This document shows positions 35,509-45,714 of a DNA stretch of 64,000 nt, piece by piece. The position numbers and the translations under genes were made by a program. The stretch comes from Prevotella sp. 10(H) (GTDB taxonomy: Bacteria; Bacteroidota; Bacteroidia; Bacteroidales; Dysgonomonadaceae): NCBI RefSeq assembly GCF_000711235.1, contig NZ_JOMI01000003.1, forward strand, positions 558,001-622,000. Direction: 5' to 3'. Under the pieces are notes generated by a model. It ran no database searches and was not told where the DNA came from. It saw only the letters and a program-made list of their open reading frames with translations. How positions within the stretch are numbered: the first letter of the stretch is position 1; every line of letters starts with the position of its first letter.

Positions 35509-37239
35509 ATGTTACAGGAATTTACTTTAGGAGAAGGTAAAGCAATAATTAACTTCACACTCAAATACTGCGACACGCGGCAGAAAATACTTAACAGTTA
35601 CGGTTTTCACAGAGTAATAGAAGTCTTTCTTCAAAAGCTGAAGAAAGAAGAAGTGATCATTTACGAATATTACATCAAAGAATTCAAGACTGATGAGGAA
35701 TTTGAAAAAACACTGATAGAAGCATTTAAATTATTGACAGTCTGCAATCCGGATGAGGTTCAGAATGTACATAACAAATATGCTATCTTCTTCAACGATA
35801 AGAATCTGTTCATAGAATTGATAGAACTTTTATATGGTTTCTGGCGCAGGCTCGAACGTTATACTATTGTGCATAACAGTACAATAGGTAACGGGCTTCA
35901 GAGTGTACGTTTTATGCAGGCTAACGAATTGTTCAACGAATTGGTTCTGTCTATTTACCGCCGTATCGAAGAAACTGTTATCGGGTACCAATACAGGGTA
36001 TACCGTCAGCTTAATGCAGGGGCCAATGCAGCGCTAACATTGAGTGATATCAACTGGAATTGTCCTGTGGAATATAACGGACTGACATCTATTCCATTTA
36101 TTACCGGAGTAATGTTCAAACCGCCGTTTTTCTCATATACCAAGAGAAATACACGCGACGGTATATTCCATGAGCATCAGGAAAACCCGATAGAAAATGT
36201 AGTACTCAACGAAGACGATTTCTTCCTTTTCCCTGCCAAGGTAGGCAGTATGCTGACCTTTGTATACTTCCATAAAGACTTTATGGTACACGGATTTTCT
36301 TTGTCTAACCTCTTCGAACTTGCAAAAGAAGACGAATATATAGGAAAGAAGCCGGATATTATCTATGTTTTCGGGTATCCCGACGGGCATGAAGAGAAAC
36401 GTACTTTCTATTATAAAGACAAAAAGAATGATATCCTTATCGGCTACGCAAACCATTGCGACGATATCGACTATTTCGGATATATGAAGAAAATGCTCCT
36501 CACCCTCCACAATGTGAAGCAAATGGAGAAAAACCGCCTGCCTATACACGGTGCAATGGTAAATATCGCATTGAAGAACGGTAAAGAAGCCAATATCGTG
36601 ATCATGGGCGATAGCGGTGCCGGAAAATCGGAAAGCCTCGAAGCATTCCGTACGCTGAATGAAAAATATATCCGCCATATGCGTATCATTTTCGACGATA
36701 TGGGATATCTGAATAAAGAAAAAGACGGCAGCATTAAAGGTTATGGAACAGAAATCGGAGCGTTTGTGCGTATCGATGACCTCGATCCTACTTATGCCTT
36801 CGAACAACTGGAAAGAGGTATTTATACAAATGCCGACAAGGTAAATGCCCGTATAACAATACCTGCTGCTACCTATGATGTAATTATGAAAGGCTATAAA
36901 GTAGATTACTTCCTATATGCTAACAACTATACCGATTCTGATACAAAAATCAAGTTCTTCGATCATCTCGATGAAGCGATAGAAGTATTTGAGGCAGGTG
37001 CGCGCAAGGCGAAAGGCACTACTACCGAGAAAGGCCTTGTGACATCTTACTTTGCCAATCCGTTCGGGCCTGTACAGGAAAAAGAATTAGCCGGAAAGCT
37101 TATTCAGCAGTTCTTTGCCGATATGAGTAAAAACGGTGTCAAGATCGGTGAGATTTATACATCGCTCGCTATAGAAGGCAGGAGCAAGGACGGCCCGCGC
37201 GAAGCAGCCGAAGAATTGTTTACACTGATTAACGATTAA
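35509..37239 (+). CDS. HPr kinase/PEPCK-like P-loop protein with large N-terminal domain
   Basis: 576 residues from the ATG at 35509 (an in-frame ATG at 35467 would add an AT-rich 14-residue tail). No full-length family recognised. The C-terminal half has LPIHGAMVNIALKNGK, then the P-loop VIMGDSGAGKSESLEAF (K373) and RHMRIIFDDMGYL. GxSGxGKSE after an HG strand is the Walker A arrangement of HPr kinase, which shares its fold with ATP-PEPCK. About residues 1-330 are unrecognised and contain no signal peptide. A terminator then ppc follow. It may be a kinase or phosphotransferase; the substrate is unknown. Confidence 0.65.
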   Translation: MLQEFTLGEGKAIINFTLKYCDTRQKILNSYGFHRVIEVFLQKLKKEEVIIYEYYIKEFKTDEEFEKTLIEAFKLLTVCNPDEVQNVHNKYAIFFNDKNLFIELIELLYGFWRRLERYTIVHNSTIGNGLQSVRFMQANELFNELVLSIYRRIEETVIGYQYRVYRQLNAGANAALTLSDINWNCPVEYNGLTSIPFITGVMFKPPFFSYTKRNTRDGIFHEHQENPIENVVLNEDDFFLFPAKVGSMLTFVYFHKDFMVHGFSLSNLFELAKEDEYIGKKPDIIYVFGYPDGHEEKRTFYYKDKKNDILIGYANHCDDIDYFGYMKKMLLTLHNVKQMEKNRLPIHGAMVNIALKNGKEANIVIMGDSGAGKSESLEAFRTLNEKYIRHMRIIFDDMGYLNKEKDGSIKGYGTEIGAFVRIDDLDPTYAFEQLERGIYTNADKVNARITIPAATYDVIMKGYKVDYFLYANNYTDSDTKIKFFDHLDEAIEVFEAGARKAKGTTTEKGLVTSYFANPFGPVQEKELAGKLIQQFFADMSKNGVKIGEIYTSLAIEGRSKDGPREAAEELFTLIND

Positions 37240-37246
37240 AATATAT

Positions 37247-37285
37247 CAACCCCTGAAAGTTGGCTCAGAAAGCTTTCAGGGGTTG
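37247..37285 (+). terminator. Hairpin terminator after the P-loop gene
   Basis: 13-bp arms CAACCCCTGAAAG / CTTTCAGGGGTTG with a 13-nt loop. The T-run after it is weak. Confidence 0.75.
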
Positions 37286-37401
37286 AATTATACCGGATAA
37301 TTGTTAACGAAAATAAAGATTTAACAATTATATAAACTTAAGACTGTTTATTCTGTTTTACGGATATACTACTAAATAATCATAATAAATAATATCAGAC
37401 T

Positions 37402-40041
37402 ATGAATAATTTACCGCAATCTTTGATGCACAACAATATCAAGTTGCTGGGTGACATGCTGGGGAAAACCATCAGTGAAGCCAAAGGACAGGATATGGTT
37501 GATCTGATAGAAACAATCCGCAGGCTTTCCAAAGCTTCGCATTCTGGAGATATCGAGGCGCATAAATCATTGGTAAAAACCTTACAGAATCTTAAAGATG
37601 AAGAGTTTTTGCCTGTTGCGCGTTCTTTCAACCAGTTCCTGAACCTCACCAATACAGCAGAGCAATATAATAGTGTATCGCCTCATGCGCAGGGTGCAGA
37701 GAATCCGGTAAATTTTCCTGAAATATATAAGAAGCTGAAAGCAGCCGACCTGAGTGATGAGAAAATAATAGAGGCAATAGAAAACATATCTATCGATCTT
37801 GTACTTACTGCTCATCCTACAGAAATAAACAGGCGTTCACTTATCAATAACCTTAACCAGGTAGATCATTGCCTTGCACTGCTCGACCACGATGATTTGG
37901 CAAATTACCAGAAAGTACAGATACTGCTTCGTCTGAAACAATTAATAGCACAGTACTGGTACACGGATGAAATCCGCCAGAACCGCCCGACCCCGAACGA
38001 AGAAGCAAAATGGGGATACGAAGTGGTGGAGAATAGTCTATGGTTTGCAGTTCCGGCTTACATCAGGGAACTGGACGACCAGATAAGAAATACAATATCG
38101 TACCGTCTTCCGATAGATGCGCGCCCAATCCGTTTTTCATCATGGATGGGAGGCGACCGCGACGGTAATCCGAATGTGACGGCAAAAATAACACACGAAG
38201 TATTGCTCGACAGCAGGAAACGGGCAGCCAAATTATTCCTGTCCGATATAGAAGTGCTTGTTAAAGAGCTTTCTATGGCGACCTGTACTTCCGAGTTCAG
38301 GGATTATATAAAGGATTATGAAGTTCAGGAACCGTATCGCGAACTGATGAAGCGCCTGAGAACAAGGCTTAGGGCAACGATAGCATATCTCGATGCACGA
38401 ATAGAAGGAAAAAATCCGGAACTGACAGAAGATATATTTATTCATAACGACCAGTTGTGGGAGCCGTTGAATGAATGTTATAAATCGTTGGTAGCATGCA
38501 GGATGCAGATCATAGCAGATGATAAGCTGCTGGATACTATGCGTCGCATACGTTGCTTCGGGCTTACATTGACCCAACTCGATATCCGTCAGGAAAGTAC
38601 CGTACATACAGAAGCCTTATCCGAGATTACACGATATTTGGGCTTAGGAGATTACGAGACTTGGTCGGAAGAAGACAAACAGGCATTTTTAATAAAAGAA
38701 CTGAATTCAAAACGTCCTCTTATCCCGCGTAACTGGGAACCGGGACCGCAGACGAAGGAAGTACTGGATACATGCCGTGTAATAGCAGAGACTCCGGTCG
38801 GCTCTATCCCGACATACGTAATCTCGATGACGCGTACACCGTCCGATATACTGGCGGTATATCTGTTGCTGAAAGAAGCGGATTGCCCGTATACATTGCC
38901 TGTAACTCCATTATTCGAAACGTTGAACGACCTCAATAATGCGAACGGTATTATGCAGCAATTGTTTAATATCAGCTGGTACAGAGGCGTTATTGAAAAT
39001 AAGCAAATGATAATGATCGGTTATTCCGACTCGGCAAAAGATGCAGGTTCCCTTGCAGCAGGCTGGGCGCAGTACCATGCACAGGAAGCACTGATTAAGA
39101 CTTGTCAGGAAGCTGGAATTGCACTGACACTGTTTCATGGACGCGGCGGTACTGTCGGTCGTGGCGGCGGCCCTGCCAAAGTAGCTCTTTTCTCACAACC
39201 TCCGGGTTCGCTGAAAGACGGGTTGCGTGTAACAGAGCAGGGAGAAATGATACGTTTCAAACTCGGCTTGCCCGATCTGGCGATCAAAACATTATCATTA
39301 TATGCAGACGCAATATTGGAAGCAAATCTTTTGCCTCCTCCTGCACCTAAACAGGAATGGCGCGATCTGATGGATCAGTTGTCGGATATTTCCTGCAAAA
39401 GTTATCAGGGACTTGTACATAAAGACCCCGATTTTATTCCGTATTTCTATCAGGCAACACCAGAAGCCGAACTTGCACGTTTGCCGCTCGGCTCTCGTCC
39501 TGCAAAACGCCGTCCGAACGGTGGAGTTGAAAGCTTACGTGCTATCCCGTGGATTTTCGGATGGACGCAAAACAGACTGATGCTTCCGGCATGGCTGGGC
39601 GCAGGGGAAGCATTGCAGCAGGCAATCGATGACGGAAAGATGGATATACTGAAGAGCATGTATAAAGACTGGCCTTTCTTTGGTACACGTATCAGCATGC
39701 TCGAGATGGTCTTTGCTAAAGCCGACTCGCGTATGTCGGAATATTATGACGACCGGCTGGTAGAGCCAAGGCTGCTCGATATAGGCAAAAAGCTCAGAAG
39801 CCAGTTGAAAAACGATATAAATACAATACTCAGAATATCAGAGGATGAATACCTGATGGAAGGATTGCCGGAAGTGGCCGAAAATATTGCCATGCGTAAT
39901 ATATATACCAATCCGCTGAATCTTTTGCAGGTAGAATTACTATACCGTACCAGAAAAGACGATGTACATTCATCCGAACTCGAACTTGCCCTGATGATAA
40001 CAATATCGGGAATTGCGGCAGGTATGCGTAATACCGGATGA
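37402..40041 (+). CDS. ppc: Phosphoenolpyruvate carboxylase
   Basis: 879 residues, about the family length (880-930). [15 protein letters not shown] holds the first catalytic His, [17 protein letters not shown] the PEP-binding loop, [20 protein letters not shown] and [15 protein letters not shown] the second active-site region, and the C-terminal ends [10 protein letters not shown] as expected. It makes oxaloacetate from PEP and bicarbonate, the entry to the reductive succinate route in Bacteroidales. It follows the HPr-kinase/PEPCK-like gene but has its own leader. Confidence 0.97.
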   Translation: MNNLPQSLMHNNIKLLGDMLGKTISEAKGQDMVDLIETIRRLSKASHSGDIEAHKSLVKTLQNLKDEEFLPVARSFNQFLNLTNTAEQYNSVSPHAQGAENPVNFPEIYKKLKAADLSDEKIIEAIENISIDLVLTAHPTEINRRSLINNLNQVDHCLALLDHDDLANYQKVQILLRLKQLIAQYWYTDEIRQNRPTPNEEAKWGYEVVENSLWFAVPAYIRELDDQIRNTISYRLPIDARPIRFSSWMGGDRDGNPNVTAKITHEVLLDSRKRAAKLFLSDIEVLVKELSMATCTSEFRDYIKDYEVQEPYRELMKRLRTRLRATIAYLDARIEGKNPELTEDIFIHNDQLWEPLNECYKSLVACRMQIIADDKLLDTMRRIRCFGLTLTQLDIRQESTVHTEALSEITRYLGLGDYETWSEEDKQAFLIKELNSKRPLIPRNWEPGPQTKEVLDTCRVIAETPVGSIPTYVISMTRTPSDILAVYLLLKEADCPYTLPVTPLFETLNDLNNANGIMQQLFNISWYRGVIENKQMIMIGYSDSAKDAGSLAAGWAQYHAQEALIKTCQEAGIALTLFHGRGGTVGRGGGPAKVALFSQPPGSLKDGLRVTEQGEMIRFKLGLPDLAIKTLSLYADAILEANLLPPPAPKQEWRDLMDQLSDISCKSYQGLVHKDPDFIPYFYQATPEAELARLPLGSRPAKRRPNGGVESLRAIPWIFGWTQNRLMLPAWLGAGEALQQAIDDGKMDILKSMYKDWPFFGTRISMLEMVFAKADSRMSEYYDDRLVEPRLLDIGKKLRSQLKNDINTILRISEDEYLMEGLPEVAENIAMRNIYTNPLNLLQVELLYRTRKDDVHSSELELALMITISGIAAGMRNTG

Positions 40042-40465
40042 TAAAACAGAAAGCTGGATGCCGTTGTAAAGATTATATTTGGGTAGATTATAATTTTTTG
40101 ATAGGTAAAAGCTTTTGCATGCCGACAACAGGGAAGCCATAGATATAAGAACGGCTGTGATCAAGCGGTATTTTTATTCTAAGCTATATTTTTTCTGAAA
40201 TAAGGGAATCGTGGCAGTATCAGATGGATATGCTGGTGCTGCACATGTATGACCTAAGCACGTCGATGAAAAGAAAAATTAGCCTGGTACCTGTAAAATA
40301 AGTGATAATATATAATTCGGATATATAAAAAAATGCATGTGGAGAACATAATTTATCCGAATTTCGGTTTTGTTAATTAAAATTATAAACTGTTTCTTAA
40401 TCTATGTTTAAACCTTTGTATTTAATGGGTTTTTACTTAATTTCGAAAGAAGATTAAATCACGCT
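40042..40465. other. Intergenic region between ppc and aroA (424 bp)
   Basis: AT-rich with no gene that can be supported. A 25-codon ATG frame at 40224-40301, continuing an open stretch of about 20 codons upstream, is the longest thing seen; it could be a gene remnant or chance. No clear terminator, repeat or TAnnTTTG box was found. Confidence 0.4.
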
Positions 40466-41692
40466 ATGCAATATAAAATTACGGCTCCGAAAGCCTTAAA
40501 TTCGACCATACAGCTGCCTGCATCGAAAAGCATCAGTAACAGGGCGCTTATATTAAATGCACTGAGTTTGTTTCCGTCCAAGTTGATTAACTTATCTGAT
40601 TGTGACGATACGAATGTGATGGCAGATGCTTTTACTTCGGGCAGTAACCTTATAGATGTGAAAGCGGCTGGAACTTCGATGCGATTCCTTACTGCATTTC
40701 TGGCGATTACACCGGGAGAGTGGATTATAACAGGTACCGAACGCATGAAAGAACGGCCTATCAATCTACTTGTAGATGCGCTGATATCGTTAGGTGCACG
40801 TATACAGTATCTGGGAAATGTAGGCTATCCACCCCTGAAAATAAAAGGGACTTCATTGAATGGCGGTGAGATTTATTTATCGGGTGATGTAAGTTCGCAG
40901 TTCATTTCAGCCTTGCTGATGATTGCCCCTACAATGACAAAAGGACTGACAATACATCTCGAAGGTGATATTATCTCTGTTCCTTACATTAAACTTACGC
41001 TGGGCATGATGGCTCAGTTCGGTGTAAAAACACACTGGGACGGACGGACGATAAAGATACATCCTGAAGAATATAAGACATTGAACTATACAGTCGAGTC
41101 TGACTGGTCGGCAGCTTCGTATTGGTACGAAATGGTTGCTCTGGCAGATGAAGCGCGTGTGGAACTTAAAGGCTTGTTTAAAAACAGCATGCAGGGAGAT
41201 TCCAAAGTTGCGGAGCTATTTCTCGATCTGGGAGTATCTACGGAATATACGAAAGACGGCGTAATACTGAAAAAGGCCGGAAAGGTAACAAAAAAGATGT
41301 TCCATAATTTTGTCAATGAGCCCGATCTGGCGCAGACTTTTGTCGTAACATGCTGCATGATGGGGATACCTTTTATGTTTACAGGTCTTCAAACACTGAA
41401 GATAAAAGAAACCGACCGTATAGAGGCACTGAAAGCCGAGATGAAGAAACTCGGTTATTTACTTTACGACAGCGAAAACAGCATATTGGAATGGAACGGT
41501 GAACGTTGCGACCCGGAAGCCGAGCCGGTAATAAAAACATATGAAGATCACCGTATGGCAATGGCTTTTGCCCCGGCTGCAATAAAACTGGGGCATATTA
41601 ATATAGCGCATCCTAAGGTGGTGACTAAATCTTATCCTCGTTTTTGGGACGATCTCAAATCGGTAGGATATGTAATAGAAGAGGGCGAATAA
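40466..41692 (+). CDS. aroA: 3-phosphoshikimate 1-carboxyvinyltransferase (EPSP synthase)
   Basis: 408 residues, slightly short of E. coli AroA (427). LPASKSISNRALILNALSL binds shikimate phosphate, AGTSMRFLTAFLAITPGEW is a shortened glycine loop, and KETDRIEALKAEMKKLG and YEDHRMAMAFAP are catalytic. It joins PEP and shikimate-3-phosphate on the way to aromatic amino acids. The glycine loop departs from the usual LGNAGTAMRPL, a trait common in Bacteroidota. It converges with era, the stops being 2 bp apart. Confidence 0.96.
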   Translation: MQYKITAPKALNSTIQLPASKSISNRALILNALSLFPSKLINLSDCDDTNVMADAFTSGSNLIDVKAAGTSMRFLTAFLAITPGEWIITGTERMKERPINLLVDALISLGARIQYLGNVGYPPLKIKGTSLNGGEIYLSGDVSSQFISALLMIAPTMTKGLTIHLEGDIISVPYIKLTLGMMAQFGVKTHWDGRTIKIHPEEYKTLNYTVESDWSAASYWYEMVALADEARVELKGLFKNSMQGDSKVAELFLDLGVSTEYTKDGVILKKAGKVTKKMFHNFVNEPDLAQTFVVTCCMMGIPFMFTGLQTLKIKETDRIEALKAEMKKLGYLLYDSENSILEWNGERCDPEAEPVIKTYEDHRMAMAFAPAAIKLGHINIAHPKVVTKSYPRFWDDLKSVGYVIEEGE

Positions 41693-41694
41693 TA

Positions 41695-42576
41695 TCAGTC
41701 TAAACGATATCCGTACTGGCGGAGCAGGTTGTCCCTGCTTCGCCAGTCTTTTTCTACCTTGACGAATATTTCTAAGAATATCTTTTTGTCAAAAAAATGT
41801 TCCATATCCTTTCGGGCAGTAGTGGCTACTTTTTTCAGGGCGGCACCTTTATGTCCTATTATGATCCCCTTTTGCGTATCGCGTTCTACAACAATAAGTG
41901 CCCTTATATTTATAATCTTTTTCTCTTCCTTAAATTCTTCTACTATAACTTCCACTGCATATGGCACTTCTTTCTGATAATAGAGAAGTATTTTTTCGCG
42001 GATGATTTCCGTAACAAAGAATCGTGCCGGACGGTCTGTCAGTGCATCTTTTTCAAAATACGGCGGAGATTCCGGAATTAAATCCAGTATCCTTTTCTTT
42101 ACCATATCTACATTGAATTTATTTAATGCGGATATCGGATATATTTCAGCTTTAGGCAGTAGTTCTTTCCATTGTCCGACCAATGTTTCCAGTTCCTGCT
42201 GGTTGGTCTGGTCTATCTTGTTTATCAATAAAAGGACAGGGGCGTCTACTTTCTGTACCTTATGGAGAAACTCTTCGTTTTTATCGGTTTTTTCGATTAC
42301 ATCCGTCACATACAGTAATACATCTGCATCTCCCAATGCAGATTCGGAAAAATTGAGCATTGTTTCCTGCAATTTATAGTTGGGGCGCAAAACCCCCGGT
42401 GTATCGGAATAAACCACCTGATAATCTTCAGTGTTGACTATACCGAGTATACGATGACGGGTTGTCTGTGCTTTGGAAGTGATAATAGAAACTTTTTCGC
42501 CGACAAGCAGGTTCATTAGGGTCGATTTGCCGACATTAGGATTACCAACAATATTTACAAATCCGGATTTATGCAT
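41695..42576 (-). CDS. era: GTPase Era
   Basis: 293 residues. GNPNVGKSTLMNLLVGEKVS (G1), QTTRHRILG (G2), YSDTPGVL (G3), LLINKIDQT (G4) and SALNKFNVD (G5) are all present, and the C-terminal KH domain has GIIIGHKGAALKKVATTAR. It binds 16S rRNA 3' end and helps 30S assembly. Its minus-strand promoter box is at 42605-42612, shared gap with the HAD gene. Confidence 0.97.
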   Translation of the reverse strand: MHKSGFVNIVGNPNVGKSTLMNLLVGEKVSIITSKAQTTRHRILGIVNTEDYQVVYSDTPGVLRPNYKLQETMLNFSESALGDADVLLYVTDVIEKTDKNEEFLHKVQKVDAPVLLLINKIDQTNQQELETLVGQWKELLPKAEIYPISALNKFNVDMVKKRILDLIPESPPYFEKDALTDRPARFFVTEIIREKILLYYQKEVPYAVEVIVEEFKEEKKIINIRALIVVERDTQKGIIIGHKGAALKKVATTARKDMEHFFDKKIFLEIFVKVEKDWRSRDNLLRQYGYRLD

Positions 42577-42604
42577 TCGATGTATATTCTTTGTTATTTG
42601 AGGA

Positions 42605-42612
42605 CAAAAGTA
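42605..42612 (-). promoter_or_regulatory. Promoter -7 box for era
   Basis: Minus-strand TACTTTTG, about 29 bases before the era ATG. Confidence 0.5.
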
Positions 42613-42666
42613 CTAAATAGTTACGAATAACGTTGGTAAGGATAGAATTATGATGCAAAGATTTAC

Positions 42667-42674
42667 TATTTTTG
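42667..42674 (+). promoter_or_regulatory. Promoter -7 box for the HAD gene
   Basis: TATTTTTG, 20 bases before the ATG at 42695; it lies inside the longer open frame from 42650 and so argues against that start. Confidence 0.55.
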
Positions 42675-42694
42675 CAGACGTAAATATACTTATA

Positions 42695-43339
42695 ATGAAA
42701 AAAATAACCTGCGCTTTATTCGACATGGACGGCGTGATGCTCGATACCGAAAGTCAGTACGATATATTTTGGAAAGATGCCGGCAAGAGATACGGCATAG
42801 ATATACCTAACTTCGAGAAAGTGATAAAAGGTACTACCTTGCCCAATATTCTTAAAAAGTATTTCTCTGAGTTTACAAAAGAACAACTGGATATTCTTGT
42901 GGAGGAGATAGATAAATTCGAACAGCAAATGGTGTATCCTGAAATTCCCGGTTCGATAGCCTTTGTAAATAGCCTTAAAGCCTTGGGGATGAAAGTGGGT
43001 TTGGTTACCAGTTCCGGAATTACCAAACTGAAAGAAGTGTATAAGGTAAAGCATTTCGATACGCTTTTCGATACCATTGTTTACGATGCGCGTATAACAC
43101 ATGGTAAGCCTGCACCTGATTGCTATCTGCTAGCTGCAAAAGATCTCGGTGTAAACCCTGAAGAATGTGTGGTATTTGAAGATTCATTTGCCGGAATAGA
43201 ATCCGGTCTGGCGGCGGGTATGACAGTCATCGGTCTTTCTACTACTCACCCTGCCGAAAAAGTGAAAGAAAAAGGAGTAAAAGAAATTTCTGATTTTACA
43301 GAAATGAATTACGACAAGTTATTGGAACTGGTTAAATGA
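42695..43339 (+). CDS. HAD-family sugar-phosphate phosphatase (beta-phosphoglucomutase-like)
   Basis: 214 residues from the ATG at 42695. FDMDGVMLDTE is motif I with the nucleophile Asp, LVTSSGITKLKEV motif II, HGKPAPDCYLLAAKDLG motif III (Lys) and VVFEDSFAGIESGLAAGMTV motif IV. A helical cap (about 18-85) puts it in subclass I with PgmB/YcjU/phosphoglycolate-type enzymes. Substrate cannot be named. It precedes the PfkB kinase by about 80 bases. Confidence 0.9.
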   Translation: MKKITCALFDMDGVMLDTESQYDIFWKDAGKRYGIDIPNFEKVIKGTTLPNILKKYFSEFTKEQLDILVEEIDKFEQQMVYPEIPGSIAFVNSLKALGMKVGLVTSSGITKLKEVYKVKHFDTLFDTIVYDARITHGKPAPDCYLLAAKDLGVNPEECVVFEDSFAGIESGLAAGMTVIGLSTTHPAEKVKEKGVKEISDFTEMNYDKLLELVK

Positions 43340-43368
43340 CAGCCTTAATCTTAAAAGGACATAAGCGT

Positions 43369-43384
43369 CTGTAACTTGTTACTA
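43369..43384. repeat. Short heptamer-type unit before the PfkB gene
   Basis: CTGTAACTTGTTACTA: two units of the TAACTTG family right before the promoter box. Confidence 0.35.
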
Positions 43385-43391
43385 TTTTTAC

Positions 43392-43399
43392 TACTTTTG
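43392..43399 (+). promoter_or_regulatory. Promoter -7 box for the PfkB kinase
   Basis: TACTTTTG, 19 bases before the ATG at 43419. Confidence 0.5.
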
Positions 43400-43418
43400 C
43401 ATCTCAAAATACAGAATA

Positions 43419-44318
43419 ATGCATAAACATGATCTTTGCTGTGTAGGGCACATCACTTTGGATAAAGTTGTTACGCCCAAACGGACGGTGCATATGCCCG
43501 GAGGCACGGCTTTTTACTTTTCGCAGGCTATCCGCCATTTCGACGATATAGATTATTTTCTGGTAACGTCACTCGCAGAGTCGGAAATGAGAGTTGTAGA
43601 CGATCTGCGGTCTAAAGGTGTCGATACACAGGTTATTCCCAGCCGAAACTCAGTATATTTCGAAAATATTTACGGAGAAAATCAGGATAATCGTACACAG
43701 CGGGTTTTGGCAAAAGCCGACCCTTTTTCAATAGACGGCTTTAAGGATGTAGATGCAAAGATATTTCTTTTGGGCGCATTGCTTGCCGATGATTTTCCGC
43801 TCGAATTGCTTGAATTCCTTTCCACAAAAGGTTTAATTGCTGTAGATTCGCAGGGTTATCTGCGTGAGGTTCGCGATCAGAATGTTTACCCGATAGACTG
43901 GAAGAATAAATTGGAAACACTGAAGCATGTGCATATACTGAAAGTCAACGAACTGGAAATGGAAGTGCTGACAGGTTCATCAGATATTAAACAGGCAGCA
44001 CAGCAATTATACGATTGGGGCGTGAAGGAAGTCCTTGTTACTCTCGGCAGCATTGGTTCAGTTATTTACGACGGAAAAGAGTTTTATAAAATACCTGCGT
44101 ACAAGCCGACCGAAGTGGTCGACGCTACAGGTTGCGGCGATACGTATGTAACAGGATATCTGTACAAGCGTGCAAAAGGAGCAGGCATAGAAGAAGCCGG
44201 AAAGTTTGCCGCAGCTATGGCAACAATAAAAATCGAAGGGTCGGGACCTTTCTGCGGAACAAAAGAAGATGTGGAAAGAAGGATAAATACGGCGGAGAAT
44301 ATTTTTCCGGAGTTGTAA
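43419..44318 (+). CDS. PfkB-family carbohydrate kinase
   Basis: 299 residues of the ribokinase fold. MPGGTAFYFSQAIRHFDDID is the N-terminal signature with GGTA, ILKVNELEMEVLTG the middle, VLVTLGSIGSVIYDGKEF and VVDATGCGDTYVTGYLYKRA the C-terminal signature with the catalytic Asp (DATGCGD). It phosphorylates a sugar, nucleoside or inositol-like alcohol with ATP. The substrate is not clear from context. A bidirectional terminator separates it from the convergent MFS gene. Confidence 0.9.
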   Translation: MHKHDLCCVGHITLDKVVTPKRTVHMPGGTAFYFSQAIRHFDDIDYFLVTSLAESEMRVVDDLRSKGVDTQVIPSRNSVYFENIYGENQDNRTQRVLAKADPFSIDGFKDVDAKIFLLGALLADDFPLELLEFLSTKGLIAVDSQGYLREVRDQNVYPIDWKNKLETLKHVHILKVNELEMEVLTGSSDIKQAAQQLYDWGVKEVLVTLGSIGSVIYDGKEFYKIPAYKPTEVVDATGCGDTYVTGYLYKRAKGAGIEEAGKFAAAMATIKIEGSGPFCGTKEDVERRINTAENIFPEL

Positions 44319-44343
44319 GAGGTTATAAATATCATATATAATA

Positions 44344-44372
44344 AAAAAGCATCCGTTATGAGGATGCTTTTT
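44344..44372. terminator. Bidirectional terminator
   Basis: 11-bp arms AAAAAGCATCC / GGATGCTTTTT with a 7-nt loop, between two convergent genes. Confidence 0.92.
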
Positions 44373-44397
44373 GTTTCTGTTATAATGTATTTCTTAT

Positions 44398-45609
44398 TTA
44401 CTTTCTCAATGCTTTGCCAAAAGCAGCGATAATTACAATACATCCGCCTAATAATCCGACAGCCAGATAAGCCCATTCCAACCCGTAACCGTCGGATATA
44501 GCGCCCACTAATAGCGGAGCAACCAACGGCCCTATAAAGCTTATACTCGACATGATAGTAAGGGCGATACCTACCGGCGTAGTTGCTTTATCACCGACTA
44601 TACTATATAAGGTCGGTACTACGCACGATATTCCCAGTCCAATCAGCATAAAGCCAATGGAATTTATAACTACTTTCAATATCAGCGTATCTGCAGTATG
44701 GATGAACAGCGAAGAAATAACAAACCCGGCTAAAATCAAAGCACCCGCTATTTTGAGCACGGTTGTTTTTTGCCAGATGCGGTATGCATAGTTAGTCAGC
44801 ATACGGCCTGAGAACATCATCACCATAAATACAAGGAAACCGACCTGCAGCGATTCCGGAGCTTTTATCACCGACTGGAAATATACATCGCTCCATTCGA
44901 ACATCGTATTTTCTACTATCAGCGCAAGCAACCATATCAGACCGAGTTGAATAAGCAATGTTTCAGGCCAGCGGAATCCTTTTTTCTTTTCAGTGATCTT
45001 CTCTTCCTGTTTTTCTTCTGCATTTGTAGCTTTAGGTTCCTGCAAGTATTTGTAATTGATAAATATAACTACCAAAGCTAATACCGATATTATGGCAAAA
45101 TGGTAAAATGTACCCACTTTCAGGTTGATCATTCCGTATCCTATCAATGCCCCGATACAGGCGGCAAGGCTCCAGCTGGCATGGAAAGTGGCGATTATCG
45201 GCCTGCCGTAAATCCGTTCCACTTCAATTGCCTGTGTATTCAGTGAAATATCGGTCATATTCCAGAATGTACCGAACAGGAACATGGCTATTCCCAGCCC
45301 GGTAATACCCGGCATGAGGCTGACCAGAAACAGCGAAAGGCTATATCCTGTAATGCTTATCAGTACAGTCTTTTTACTCCCTATACGCGGCAACAGGAAA
45401 CCCACCAGAGGTATAGCGATAAATTTGCCTATCGGGATCAGGAACATCAGTAACCCGTAATGCAGGTAGCTTTCTACATTGAAATCCCTCTTTATATCAG
45501 GTAGCCTGCTTGCCCAGCTGGCAAAGCACATTCCCTGAGCAATGAAAAGGGACATGACGGCATAACGTATTCTTTGTTTGGAGTATGTTGCGGATTCTGT
45601 TCCGGTCAT
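44398..45609 (-). CDS. MFS transporter, YbjJ-like
   Basis: 403 residues with about 12 membrane helices. GMCFASWASRLPDIKRDF near the start is typical of the YbjJ/fucose-permease-like branch of the major facilitator family. A charged central loop (KATNAEEKQEEKITEKKKGF) splits the two halves. Inner-membrane; substrate unknown, sugar or drug likely. Minus-strand promoter box at 45639-45646. Confidence 0.85.
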   Translation of the reverse strand: MTGTESATYSKQRIRYAVMSLFIAQGMCFASWASRLPDIKRDFNVESYLHYGLLMFLIPIGKFIAIPLVGFLLPRIGSKKTVLISITGYSLSLFLVSLMPGITGLGIAMFLFGTFWNMTDISLNTQAIEVERIYGRPIIATFHASWSLAACIGALIGYGMINLKVGTFYHFAIISVLALVVIFINYKYLQEPKATNAEEKQEEKITEKKKGFRWPETLLIQLGLIWLLALIVENTMFEWSDVYFQSVIKAPESLQVGFLVFMVMMFSGRMLTNYAYRIWQKTTVLKIAGALILAGFVISSLFIHTADTLILKVVINSIGFMLIGLGISCVVPTLYSIVGDKATTPVGIALTIMSSISFIGPLVAPLLVGAISDGYGLEWAYLAVGLLGGCIVIIAAFGKALRK

Positions 45610-45638
45610 TTTACAGTGTGTTTTTAATAAGATGCTGC

Positions 45639-45646
45639 AAAGATAG
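45639..45646 (-). promoter_or_regulatory. Promoter -7 box for the MFS gene
   Basis: Minus-strand TATCTTTG, 30 bases before the ATG. Confidence 0.5.
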
Positions 45647-45714
45647 ATTCTTTAGTGTAAAATCGTTGTATGTCAGCCGATTTTTATAGTAAATATTTAT
45701 CTATATTGTTTTAG

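Noticed and set aside
40224-40301. A 25-codon frame in the ppc-aroA gap
   Set aside because: Too short and no recognised family; listed only as a possible remnant in the gap entry.
42650-42694. Longer start for the HAD phosphatase
   Set aside because: The added codons contain the TATTTTTG promoter box; the ATG at 42695 gives the normal family start.
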